NCBI GenBank assembly: GCA_003667245.1
Contig: RCNN01000371.1
Span: forward strand, 1-22,617
DNA: 22,617 nucleotides
Direction of reading: 5' to 3'
Source of the DNA: Heterostelium multicystogenum
Taxonomy: Eukaryota; Evosea; Eumycetozoa; Acytosteliales; Acytosteliaceae
The notes beneath the pieces were generated by a model. The model was not told where the DNA came from. It worked only from the letters and a program-made list of their open reading frames with translations, and made no database searches. This document shows positions 11,307 through 22,369 of this stretch, piece by piece. Every line of letters begins with the position of its first letter. Position 1 is the stretch's first letter. Both the position numbers and the translations under genes were made by a program.

Positions 11307-13046
11307 ATGTCAACATTGACGGTAGCTGTGGCAACGGCCACATCAGTCAATACTACCTCTATAGAGGTAGCCACACTAACCCCAACAATGTATAAGATTA
11401 TCAATAATAATAGTATCTTATCAAACATTACTCAATATCTAGACGATAATATTGATCGGATATGCTTTAGTTTAGTTTGTAAAAAATTATTCAATGAAAG
11501 AGACAAATACCTTCTATTCAACTTCAATGATGACAGCTTCATAGATAGAAAAGGCTATAAAATAGATTATCATTTTAGCTCAACACTCAAGTCATACACT
11601 AACATTATACAATGCTCAATAAACTCAAAAAATGATAAACATCTAACCATAAGTATGTATGTAGTTTCCATTCACTATAATAGCAATGAATCAATATTAT
11701 TGTATTCTAAATCTTGTTATTAGCTTCAAATGATTTAGTGAGTGGAATAGAATTGCCTCAAGATGTGACATCAGTTGGATTCACAGAGGATTTCGATTAT
11801 CGAGTGCTTGATAATTCCTTTTTTTCAAAGAGTTCACCAATCTAATGTCACAGAACTGTATTTCAAGTGCATCGTCAGGCTTGAGTCAAGCATCAATTCA
11901 TTGTTGAACAAAATCAAAAAGATAACATTCGCCTCATACGATGGGGAAATTCAAATTGGAATGCTACCATCATCTTTGGAAGAATTCCATATTGTACAAT
12001 ATCCCTTTTCATTCCCTCATGCCCTTTTGCCATCATCAATTACCATCTTGACAATGAGTGGTGACTCTCCACTGATTAAAAAAGCAACATTGCCACCAAA
12101 TCTCAAGATTCTGAAATTGTTGAATGTAAACCAAAGACTTGAAACTGACGCACTACCAAGTTCACTGGAGCAGCTAATAGGCGTACCTTATTATACTCTT
12201 TTTAGAAAAGAATCGTTGCCCTCAAATCGAACCTATAATTACCAATTCATAGAGATGCCTCCAAATTTAACAGTATTGCATTATCATTGTTTTTTTAAGT
12301 GAACAACTTTTTCCACAAATCAAGCAAATCAAAGTATCTGTGTACGGAGGAAATTATGATTATTTTTGTACATCTACCTTCTATGATTTGGTGGAGTTGG
12401 ACCTCTGTGATTGGTTCCTTACAACAAACTACTTAAAGAACCTTCAAACTAAAAACTTATATTTCGGTACTATGGAAATGGACTATACGGGATTTGAAAA
12501 AGGATTTCTTCCTGATACAGTCTCAACTCTTAGACTTTCCAGTCAACCATATTACAAGACAGCAGTGATTCCTCATGGGACAAAGATACTCCACCTTGGA
12601 AACTGCGAAAAAAACTCATCCAATCTGCTAAAGATCAAACTACCTATAACTATCGAAGAGCTTGTTATAGAGTCTATTTATTTGGATGGAAATAACTTTA
12701 TTAATCAATTGCCATCACATATATCAACTATACGAGTTGTCAACGCAGATTCTATGCACAATATAAGGAGGTTGGACTCCGACAACTACTTAGTCTACTC
12801 AACTGCTTTACCAAGAAAACCATACTTCAATCGGCTCCATGGTCATAGCAGTGTAAGTGTTCCTTGTCGGAGCATGATTTTGGGTGTTATTTCAACGCAA
12901 GATTCTTTAACCTCAAGGATACAACTGGGAAGACCTCGAAATTATTCTCCAGACAACCTACATCGTCAATTAATCTTCCGGCACATTCACCATGTTTAAC
13001 AAAATTTACAAGAATATTTTCAGAATGCAATTGTAAGACCCAATAA
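11307..13046 (+). CDS. F-box/FNIP-type repeat protein, frame-disrupted
   Basis: Dictyostelids have a large family of F-box proteins with FNIP-type leucine-rich repeats that are thought to act as substrate adaptors of SCF ubiquitin ligases. After a Thr/Ala-rich leader from the ATG at 11307, an F-box-like helix set is visible (ISNITQYLDDN-type, then RICFSLVCKKLFNERDKYL). One intron (11653-11723) follows. The C-terminal two thirds carry repeated LPSSL or LPPNL units (GMLPSSLEEF, ALLPSSITIL, TLPPNLKILKL, ALPSSLEQL, FLPDTVSTLRL, QLPSHISTIRV) and end in the family-typical NIRRLDSDNYLVY. The frame shifts by one base at T7 runs at 11819-11825 and 12290-12296, in the same direction both times. Another shift near 12860 changes the C-terminus to a stop at 13046. 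The repeats are well preserved across the breaks, which favours homopolymer overcalls or very recent decay. Confidence 0.75.
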
Positions 13047-13285
13047 ATGATGAAAATGATAGATGTATCTGATGATGACAAAACAATGAAGAATATTCTT
13101 TGTAAATAAGCTTTCTTCGTTATTTGTTTCAATCATATCTGATATTATTTCTAATGAAGATCTTGGTATTCTAAACTCGAAATCTATCAATTTCCAGGTT
13201 TCATAATATAATAATTTTTTTGCCTTTGTCTAGAGAGAGGTCTATTTAGTTGTTGCAAATGCAGAGAGCCAACAATCAATACCAT
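13020..13285 (-). pseudogene. unassigned minus-strand coding remnant
   Basis: From an ATG at 13283-13285, one frame reads SLHLQQLNRPLSRQRQK. After an A7 run (about 13216-13222) another frame reads LLYYETWKLIDFEFRIPRSS, continues LEIISDMIETNNEESLFTK, and stops at 13020-13022. The amino-acid mix looks protein-like and the break is again in a homopolymer. It overlaps the last bases of the F-box gene on the other strand. I do not recognise the family. It could be the 3' end of a lost gene or a chance open stretch. Confidence 0.3.
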
Positions 13286-13340
13286 TAGATTTAGTATTCA
13301 CAATAATATATTTATTTAATTTGGAGGTTTTGATGTAATA

Positions 13341-15189
13341 TTATATTAGTAGTATTGATATCGATAAAACAATTAGACAAGCAACTAAGCTTGATGTTAT
13401 TGAGTGGTGTGAATTTGGTGATGCTGAACAATGTGTAGCTGAGTCGGAGTAGATGTTGCAACCACTTTGGCTGCATTCGAATTTTTTGTTGTATGCGATG
13501 TCGTTGAATAAAATATTGGTAAATTGGAGAGATCCACCTTGGTAGCAGGTGACTGGCTGTGCTTGGTCGTTGTTTTTGCTGTGGGTAAAGTTTGTGTTGT
13601 GCACCTGGAGGTTTGCCACATTCTTAGAGTAGATGGAGTAACCGTAGAATCCAGCATGATTGTCGTGGAAGCTGCAGTCTTCGAGTCGGATGTTGTTGAC
13701 GTTGTTCGAGTAAATCGCTCCACCAAATGTCGCAGAGTTGCCAACGAATGTGCAGTTGGAAACCAAAACATCGGCATTCGATGCCTCCTCTGATTGTTGT
13801 TGTTGTGATTGTTCCTCGAGCATGCTGTTTAGTTCGTGGGCACTCGATTGGGTGAGTGGAGTTGGGTCCCAGTCGATTTTGTCGAATTGCGGCTTGATAA
13901 AGAGTGCCGATCCATAGGAAGCATAGTTGTTGTCTTCGAACCTGCTGCGGTGTAGTTGGACCGACGAGTTGATTGACACGATTTGTGAGAGGAAGTGATT
14001 TTTCTTGAAGATTGAGTCGGAAATGACAGGCTGTTCGCAGTCGACAAGCTGGATGAGTGATTTAATCAGTGCTCTATTGGTGTCGATCTTTGAATCAGAG
14101 AATGTCGATTGGCTCACCTGGATGTCGCTTTTCTTGAAGCTGAACATTGCATTTTGGAGTGCCTTGTTCGACTGGAAATTGGACATAGAGATGTTGGCAG
14201 ATCCCTCTTGTTGGATGATTCCGGTGTGGAAGAGATTGGAGTTGACTTGGGTATTTACAATGTTGAGGTCCAATCCTTGGAGTGCATAAACGAGATTTCC
14301 AGCTCCACTAATTCTTGAGACGGTAGTGTTTTCAATGGTTAATTGGAATGGCAATGTCTGTTGTTGAGATGGCCACGAAAAGGGCATTTCAAAATAGAAA
14401 ATATCGGAAAATGGTGGAACCAATTCAATCGAATCCATGTAGCAAAATCTGACCTGGAGATTGGTATTTGGTGACTTGACCAAGAATAGAGCTGCACGAT
14501 TGCCAGATGGCTTGATAATTGTACATTTGGCAATTCTGGCATATTCTATAACTATATTGGTCTTGGGCATTCTTTCGTCGAACTGGTTACCGTCGACTGT
14601 GAACAATGCTGTGGCGCCAGTCATGTCTATTTGATATCCATCGACATTATCACTGGTGATCTGTATATTCAATCCAAAAAGGTCGATATTTGTGTTGTTC
14701 TTTGCTGCGTGGGTGCATGCAGCCATTTTCAAGATCAATAAACTGTTCTCCTTCAGATCGGCCATCTCATTCGAGGCAGAGCTGGAATAGTCGTAAAACA
14801 GATGTTGATACCGCTGTTGTTGTTTTGGTTGATTGTTTTGTGCCTGTAGTTTTGTCTGCTGCTGTTTCGCCATGATTAATTCCAAAACCTTCTCAAAGGC
14901 AGACTTTGCCGATTCAATATTTGGACAAACTGTGAAGTTGCTGGATGGCTCAATGAATGTGCATCCACTTGGCAAATCGGGTGCATTTGGGTCGACATTT
15001 ACCGTAAATGTATATAAAGGTGGAGTAGTATATTGCAGCTGAGCTTTTTCTAAAGCCAATTCTATTTTTGATTGTGGGCGATGGGGTGGAGTCAGCACTT
15101 GCTACAAATGATGATTGATCAACAATGCATAGTTGAATAGCTAATGCCAACAACACAACCGTCGTGAGCAACCTAGAGATAGCTGACAT
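13341..15189 (-). CDS. secreted or GPI-anchored parallel beta-helix surface protein
   Basis: The ATG at 15189 begins a signal peptide (SAISRLLTTVVLLALAIQL) that ends near SSFVASA. The frame then shifts by one base near 15070-15090 and joins the long frame starting KIELALEKAQLQYTTPPLYT, open to the stop at 13341. A Gln-rich stretch follows near residue 110. The C-terminal half has right-handed beta-helix repeats of the FxxNxAxxGGAIY type, for example CTFVGNSATFGGAIYSNN and CSFHDNHAGFYGYSIYS, found in pectin-lyase-like and Pmp-like proteins. The end is a short hydrophobic segment after serines (SLVACLIVLSISILLI) with no cytoplasmic tail, as expected of a GPI signal or tail anchor. If the shift is real, translation from the internal ATG at 15098 would give a protein without a signal peptide, which makes little sense for such a fold. 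No intron is needed. A surface role is inferred. Confidence 0.78.
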
Positions 15190-15782
15190 GGCTGTACTTG
15201 TTTTGTTGTGTGTATTATTGTTGTTTTTATTTTTGATCGCTGCTTTGAGTGTGATGTTGAGCAGAGTTGTTTCCTTTTTTTTTTTTTATGGTCTTGCGAG
15301 TTTTTAAAGTAAAAAAAAAATAAACAAGATTTTTAACAATTTCACCTAATTCAAATTTATAATTTTTTTTTAATTGTTTTTTTTTTTTTTTGGAGGACCT
15401 GTGATTGATTGAACAAAACAAAAATGGTGTGGTAAATTTATTAAACCACCATTTGGAAATCAATCTTTATTAACAGGGAAAACTTTGAGCACACTATACT
15501 TTTCTGATCTCCACAATGCTTAATATAAAATATGATCTTTATCATATTGATCGATGCAAACTTGTCATGCGATAGATCCTGCGTAGAATGGTTAATGGAG
15601 AATGACATATGTTTGCATTATTTTGCAACCTGGTTATCAATTTCAACTAATGATCAGTGTTATCATAATACGAAAATATAGGACAGGTTTTTGTGGGTAC
15701 TGATCTCAACTACAAGTTGAATCGGTATGATGAAGGACTAGTCCCCCAATTAAAAATTAATATTTATTGTGAAGATGTGTCT
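15190..15782. other. intergenic region with long T tracts
   Basis: T-runs of about 8 to 14 bases lie at 15277-15288, 15364-15371 and 15379-15392. On the minus strand these are A-runs upstream of the beta-helix gene, which is common in dictyostelid promoters. The part from 15470 to 15780 is less repetitive but shows no convincing ORF, tRNA or snoRNA. It also includes the 3' flank of the NAD kinase gene. Confidence 0.45.
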
Positions 15783-17682
15783 TTAGGTGAAAAGCTTTTT
15801 TTGAGGTGTCCTTACATTCCAATTTAGATTAGAAGCTAATTTCTCAAACCACTCATTGCTCTCATCTGTTTTACAAATAACTGTTCAGAGAATGATTAGA
15901 TTTTTCATTTGATATTATTCATTTGGTCTAAGAATTTCAATACTTACCAGGGACAGCCCATTTGGATGTTCTTATGATCACAGAATCACCTTGTTTAATT
16001 TCTTGTCTATTCTTTCCATCAAATGACACCCATGCAGTACTTCGACTTCCGTCTGAAACCCTAATGGCAAGCGTAGACGTTGAAGGCAGGATAATTGGTC
16101 TAAAAGATAGTGTATGTGGACAAATCGGAGTAATCAGCATGGCAGGGATGGTTGGATGTACAAGGGAACCTCCGGCCGAAAGAGAATATGCCGTCGAGCC
16201 AGTTGAGGTCGCAATAATAACACCGTCAGCCTGAACCATAGTTATCAATTTATCGTCACAATGGCACTCCAAGTTTGAAAGGTACGGGTTATTTCCTCTA
16301 TCTATGGCAACCTCATTCAATACTTGATAAGTTTGATAGGTAGCGCCAGATATTACTGTACAAGAAAACCTCAGTCTGTATGATACAAAACATTTACCCT
16401 CGACAACTCTATTTATATATTCTTTATAATTTGCATAATCTGTGGCAGATTTTGTTAGTGAATGCATCATTACATATGAGCCAAGTAATTGACATACCAA
16501 ATGAAGTTAGGAATCCGAGTGAACCCATGGAAAAAGGAAGTATGGGTGGAATATAGGTCTTAAAAAGTGATGATGTGTGCAAGACAGTTCCGTCTCCACC
16601 CATTGATATAATAAAGTCAATGGAATATGGGTCTTTCACCTCCTCGAGTGATTGAGCTGTTGGTATCTCGTGGATATTCTCTGATTCCAGAAATGTTGTG
16701 ATGTTCTTGCTGACCAAATATTTTACAACCGTTTTGGCAGCTTCCAAAACCTCTGGGTCAAGATTCTTGTGTATAACCAAGACCTTCTTTGCTGGATTCT
16801 TCCACCTTAATTGTAACTATAATTTGAAACCAATGGTTAGCTTCATAATAATAACAATATCTAAAAAAATTTCTAGACTTGACTTACAATCTGAGGAAGT
16901 ATTCCAGATTTCTGTTTCTTGAGTGATTTTCTAGAGTCTGTAGAGGTAGAAAGTGCTTCGTCATCGTCGGGCTCCGGCACGGTTGATTCATAGTCGGGAA
17001 TCTCGCAGCTGGAGTAGTAGGTGCTGACGTAGTAAGATTGGTTTTTCTTGTTGCTGAAATACTTTGGGCCAGTAGTGAAGTTGAGTGGTGAAAGGAATGC
17101 TTTGGCCAGTTGTGGTGAAATGGAATCTTCATCTGAGCTTGAATGTCCAGTTAGGAGCGGAGATGATCTTGTCGATGAGTTATTGCTGAAGTCATCGAAC
17201 TGCAACCGACTAATACGATGGTTTACAGGTGAGTCAGTGAAACTTCCAGCGCTACTAACTTCTAAGTTCGATATTTCGCTTGGAATAAATCCGGTTTTTG
17301 GTGTTAGGTTATGGTTCGACAGCATTTGTTGTTGATTATGATTGCAGCATTTGCAATGATGAGATTGCTGTGTCTGATGATGATTTTGTTTGTTTCTCTC
17401 TTCTTCCTCTACTTCTTGTATCTCTATTTTCTTCTCAGCTGCTGGTGGATGAGTCAATTGACTTGACTCAACTTCACTATGATTGGTATTTTGTTGTTGT
17501 TGTTGTTGTTTCTGCTGTTTCTGTTGTTGTTTATTTTGTATGCTACCCTGTGTATCATGAATAGAGTCTATCTGTGTTTGTTTTTGGTTGTGGACACTTG
17601 TTGACTTTTGCCAATTCCTTAGTATTATAATGATACTAAGTGTTGAGAGTATAAGCGATATAGCATTGATAATATCAGTCAT
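15783..17682 (-). CDS. NAD kinase with N-terminal membrane segment
   Basis: NAD kinase phosphorylates NAD to NADP using ATP. The four exons are 17682-16888, 16816-16498, 16439-15948 and 15880-15783. They join in frame across introns of 71, 58 and 67 nt into a protein of 567 residues with no break. The catalytic part starts near residue 266 ([16 protein letters not shown]). It has the GGDGT signature at about 338-342, then [24 protein letters not shown], and the second signature [20 protein letters not shown] at about 442-461, followed by [20 protein letters not shown]. These are the complete conserved blocks of the family. The first 265 residues are unusual. A hydrophobic stretch at about 6-22 ([14 protein letters not shown]) is followed by a Gln-, Ser- and Asn-rich linker with a His/Cys patch (HHCKCCNH). 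This suggests a membrane-anchored enzyme; which membrane is unknown. Confidence 0.95.
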
Positions 17683-18684
17683 TTTGTAAAAGTATATTGC
17701 ACCTGCTGTATTAGTTGAACTTTCGCTTTCTTTTGTTAGGTGACTTTATAATGCTCTCAATCCAACTATAGCTAAACAGTGTTGTTGGTGTCCAATCAAA
17801 TACTATTCTAACTTCTCTGTTCTAATATATAGTAATTATAGTTTTGTGTAATTTGTTGAATCAATTAATAAATAAAATAAGTATAGTAGTTGTTGTAGTA
17901 GTAATAGTCGTAGTAGTAGTAGTTGTAAAGTAATAAGTTTATAATTACATTAATAAATACATTAATATATATATAACTAACTAAAGAGGTGTGTGGGGTG
18001 GTAGTACTGGTGTGGTGGTGTTTGTTGTTGTGTTATCAAACAAAAATAAATAAATTCAGATTAAGTTTTTAAAATAAGAAAGATTTAAGATATAATAAAT
18101 AAAGGTGTTGTTGTTGTTACAGTAACCCAATTACTGAGACAAACAACTAACACTTACACAAATAGAAACTAATTTAATTAAATAATCAAATGTAGAGTAA
18201 ATGGAGTTATTATGACAATTATTGATTGATTGATGATTGCTTGATGATAGATAGATTACATGTAACTGAAAGAATGGTATGCTATAACGATCGAAGGCAG
18301 GATGGAAGAGGTAGAGGTAAAAACTAATAAGATATCTTAGGCTATCATTTATCAAAAAAATAAAAACTAAAAATCAACGAATAAAATTAAATGAAATTTA
18401 GGCTTATTATTCCCAAATAGTCTGTGGAGCTGAAAGTCTTAGTGGTAAAACACTACATGACTGTTCAAAATAAATTATTTAATTAATTTAGAAATATCCA
18501 AATTGGTTTTGTTTTTTGTTTTGGAGATGACGAGATACAAAGATAAGATATGATGTATAATAGACGCAGCTGGTTTGTTTGGTTGGCGATGCTCAAAGGA
18601 TCCTTTTGATCAAACAACAAACTAGTTAGTTAGTTGGTCTTTACTTTTGGACTTTATTTAAATAATAAATGAGAAGTTTTGTAT
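17683..18684. other. 1-kb intergenic region with G/T-rich simple repeats
   Basis: This gap holds the NAD kinase promoter and the 3' flank of the filamin-HECT gene. It contains a TAG/GTA triplet run at about 17880-17930, a G/T-rich stretch at about 17988-18030, a TTG run near 18105, and the 12-bp palindrome AAAGGATCCTTT at 18595-18606. TGATGA and CTGA motifs near 18229-18270 do not have the spacing of a C/D snoRNA. No gene is visible. Confidence 0.5.
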
Positions 18685-21600
18685 TTAAACTAAACTAAAG
18701 CCCTCAGATGCTTCGTTGATGGCTGTCAATAGATTCTGTTTAAGTGTATGATAGGAGGTACAGCCTCTTGGTATATCAATACGATTGAAACAGGTGTGTG
18801 AAACGGGTAGTCTGGTATTGCTTGTGTTGGGTGTGATGTTGATTGTAAAGTGTGGATACAGTTGGTAGAATCCACCGAGAGGAACAGATGACGATCCAGT
18901 GACAAATTTAAGAAGTTGTTTTCTATCTTTTTCATCAAAGTCAGATAATATACTCCAAAAGTTATCTGTGATCTCTTTGTGACTATCGTGTAAGAAAATG
19001 TATTACATGTAAGTAGGATGTTAATGGCGATCGTACTGCTTTTCCACCTCTGGTGTTCCACTAGTTATATATACTTACAACAAAGCCGGTTACATTTGAG
19101 TGTACTTTAAATCATCAATGTTTACCTGTGTTTTTACCACATACCAAATATGTCCAACTCTTTCCAATTAAAGATTGAAATTAGATTCATTGGTATCAGC
19201 TGGAAGAATCCCTCTCTGAACTCATCGATTTGTGTTTTGATGGCGCCATACAGCATGTTGTTGACGCAGTAGCTCTAAATATTCATCTTTGTTTTCGTCG
19301 GTCACCTTTATCAGGTTGCCAAATGGCTTCAGGTTGATGACACGCTCGTGTTGGACTGCTGGCGTTGTTGTCCAAGATATTGTTTTCATTGCTGGTGCAA
19401 ACAGCTCTCTTGGCATCTTATCCTTCTGGTAAAGTACAGCTGCTCACCGAGGATTTCGTTTGACCTGTTCAATTGGCGTGTTCTTGATGAACATAACTTG
19501 ATTTCTAAAGAGTTGTGGGTCAATAATCTCCAGATCATGGATTGTGATTGGCTCGTTTAGAAGTAGTTTGTAGAATGCTGGTGTGAATCTGATTGACAAA
19601 TGACGGTCAGCTTTGATGATGGATTCATAGATGGACTTGGCAACCAATCTACCGAGTGTACGGAAGACAACTCGGTACTCGGGTATCAAGTTAGAGAATG
19701 GCGATACATGGTAGAAGTGGTTGTCAGGGAAACAGTCAAAGAGTCGGAATCCATTCAGTGACTTATTGCCAACTTCTTCAGACAACTTTGCAAACCATTC
19801 TTTAGAAATTCCACCGATATCAACACCTTCTTCATTCATAAACTTGACAATCATCCTAGATACTATTAGCTCCTTTGGATCGATAGATCTCAGAATAGTC
19901 AACGATTCATCGAGTATTTTTTTCACGAGAGGTGATATTCAGCTTCAAGGGTGTCACCTTTCCATTCTGGATTCTGCTCAATCTTGACTTGAACCATTTG
20001 ATCTTTGATTCAAATGTTGGTTCGGTCTGGTCCCCAAAGAAGTAGTAGATTGTCAAAAGTATAAGGAAGCTATTGCTAAAATTCTTTAGATAGACCTTGT
20101 CCTTGTTATCTTTGATGAGAGCTCATTGTCTTTGAGCAATGTGACCTGGACAGTTGGATTAATGATGAATTCATATAATGTAATATTCATTACATAATAG
20201 TTCTCCTGGATTATAATTCTCTGTAATACGATGCTCATTAGTGACTCCGATTGTTTTTTGGTGGATACTTGTTTTAATACATACGTTTTGGCATGAATTG
20301 ATAAAGTGACGTTTTGTCAATTCTTAATTCTTCTTGATTTGATCAATCAAATGTTGCGAATCCATCACGATATTTGTTCGATATGAATGAGCAGTCCGAT
20401 TCGTTGACTGCAATCACTGTGAATGGACTGTTAGTAATGACAGTTCCCTGCAACTTGATTACAATGTAGTACATCCACATTCATGTATGCTGAGCTTGGC
20501 CAACAATCCTTTTGGATCATCATTGACTAGCTCAGGTGTATATTTCTTAACCTCCTGTCTAAATTGTTGTTGTTTGCTGTTGATTATTATTATTGGCATT
20601 ACAGTTTCTTTTCTCTTCATCGATGATTAAAGACATTGATAATGGTGACAGACTCTGGATAACTTCAATTTCAAAGTTCTCATTCAATTTCTTAGATATA
20701 TTGCCGAATTGGTCCTTGGTCTGTATAAGGAATTTCAGCTCTGAGTCATGATTGCAGTTGCTTCTGCTTTATTTGGTAAATAAATAATTTGTTCTCTGTT
20801 ATTAATTCTTTGCCATCCCAGAGCAGATGGGTGTATTTGGCCGACACTGGTCCTGGATTTACAATGATACTCTGCGAGAAAACGACATTTGCCGAATATA
20901 GATCCTTCTATAAATATTCACCACTTCTTATCAGTTTTCCACGTCCAACAAATCCCTCGGGGAGTCCTTCTGTCGATGGGAAAATACTGAAGTCATTGGT
21001 TGTCTTTTTAATAGTTCCGTTTTTCATTGATATATGTTTCAATTTCGATCTTACTTGTATGGTATGTGCAGGAATCTTTTTTTGGTTGTATTTTCAAATT
21101 TAAATTCCTCTCCAGCTATTATATTATCTTTATCTTCAATATTTATACTATATTCAACTTGGGATATAATAAAAAGGAGTTAATACCTTTATAAATTATC
21201 AATAGAATCTCTGGTAAGAATTTTTGATACTTACTTGGTTCAATATTTACTTTAAAAGGTGAGCCTTGGATTGCAACATGATTGACAAATACATTAATAT
21301 AGTAGTGTCCAGATTTGGAGACGTTGTAGTGGACATTGTGTGTACCATTGTTCTTGTCGACAACACTGACTTTGACTTCTTCGATAAGGTTGTGATAGTC
21401 GCATCCCTGTATATGCACTGTTACTAAGTCACCTCCAGTTGTCTTTCTTACACCACATCGATCGACTGTAATAACCTGAAAGTAAAACCTATCACCGACA
21501 CTGCCGATGTCACCCTCATAGGCATCGCCAACGATCATTGAAAACTGGCCAACCGATGTTTTATCCAGTCTGTCTAAAATATTTATATTTGATTGCTCTG

Positions 21601-22053
21601 TTTTGTTTTTTGGTTGTTCAAGAATTTCCACATTAATCACGATTTGTTTTTGCAATTTGATTGTAATTCCAGAATGAACATACCTTTCTCAGAACTAATA
21701 TTATTTGTATTGTTATTTATATAATTATTATTGGTATTATTATTACTACTATTATTGTTGGTTATGGAAAACATTCGAGTTGCAATAGCAGTTGTTGCGT
21801 GTAATGAATTGGACATATTGTTTGGAAAAGAATTGTGTATCGGTTTACTTAAACTTATAGGTGACTGAATATGTTGTAACACATTCAGATAGTATTTAAT
21901 AATGATTATCAGAAGCAAAGCACTTATCAGTATTGAAGGTGTTGTACACTCTTCCAAAATTTCTAAAAGTAAATTCAAAGTAGATTGTTTCCAATCCTTT
22001 GTTTCTAGCCACTCCATAATCATGATAAGCTTATTATCTTTGGTATCCACCAT
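18685..22053 (-). pseudogene. filamin-repeat HECT ubiquitin ligase gene, heavily frame-disrupted
   Basis: HECT ligases carry ubiquitin on a C-lobe cysteine before transfer to substrate. The ATG at 22053 gives an N-terminus with one membrane helix (about residues 41-55, ILISALLLIIIIKYY) and an Asn-rich stretch. An intron follows (21574-21683). Next is a filamin-type Ig repeat (GDRFYFQVITVDRCGV to HYYINVFVNHVAIQGSPFKV, 21573-21235). A second intron starts at 21234, and further filamin-like pieces include IVIKLQGTVITNSPFTV near 20450. The HECT N-lobe reads VDIGGISKEWFAKLSEEV and YRVVFRTLGRLVAKSIYES. The C-lobe reads KFVTGSSSVPLGGF and LPVSHTCFNRIDIPRG; the catalytic cysteine codon is 18790-18792, and the stop is at 18685-18687. 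An intron lies at 18983-19078. About ten shifts or stops interrupt it, among them near 19110, 19260, 19430, 19920 (A7), 20100, 20330, 20470, 20760, 20915 and 21080. Every catalytic block remains intact in some frame, so it is either recently dead or poorly sequenced. Confidence 0.82.
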
Positions 22054-22369
22054 GCGACAGCTTTCTAAAAAAAACTACTATAGTGACGATAATGGGCTGT
22101 TAGAATAATCTGATTCTAATCACTACTAGTTAACAATCAGTCCTATATAAAAGGTGGTTGAAGCAGTGGTTCCGGATGAGTGTGAATGTGGTTGGAAATG
22201 TTGTGAATAAAAGTCAGATTTAATTGATATCGATATAGTACATTGCCAAAAGCTCTATTTTCCAAAAAGGAAACCTTCTCAATCTGTCTATATTTGCTAT
22301 CACTTTGGCTGGGTAAGAAAATAACATACCATATACAAAGAACACATTGCAATGTGGAAGTTTTAGAAA
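22054..22369. other. upstream region of the filamin-HECT gene
   Basis: This AT-rich stretch would contain the promoter of the left-pointing HECT gene. Overlapping open frames exist on both strands, and none has a recognisable domain. A minus-strand frame ends at 22143 after HTHPEPLLQPPFI and could be the end of another gene, but I could not support it. Confidence 0.3.

Noticed and set aside
15227..15463. Lys-rich minus-strand frame
   Set aside because: It is made of T-tract complements (poly-Lys and poly-Phe) with no conserved feature.
18131..18355. Minus-strand frame and possible C/D snoRNA boxes
   Set aside because: The frame has only AT-rich composition, and TGATGA and CTGA do not have guide-RNA spacing or flanking stems.
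20789..21103. 104-codon plus-strand frame inside the HECT locus
   Set aside because: The minus strand reads filamin-like sequence (SIFPSTEGLPEGFVGRGK) here, so this is antisense.
709..22053. Programmed ribosomal frameshifting as an explanation of the breaks
   Set aside because: The shifts occur at many unrelated sites, in both directions, and in genes of different families. No common slippery heptamer or downstream structure is seen; errors or decay explain them better.
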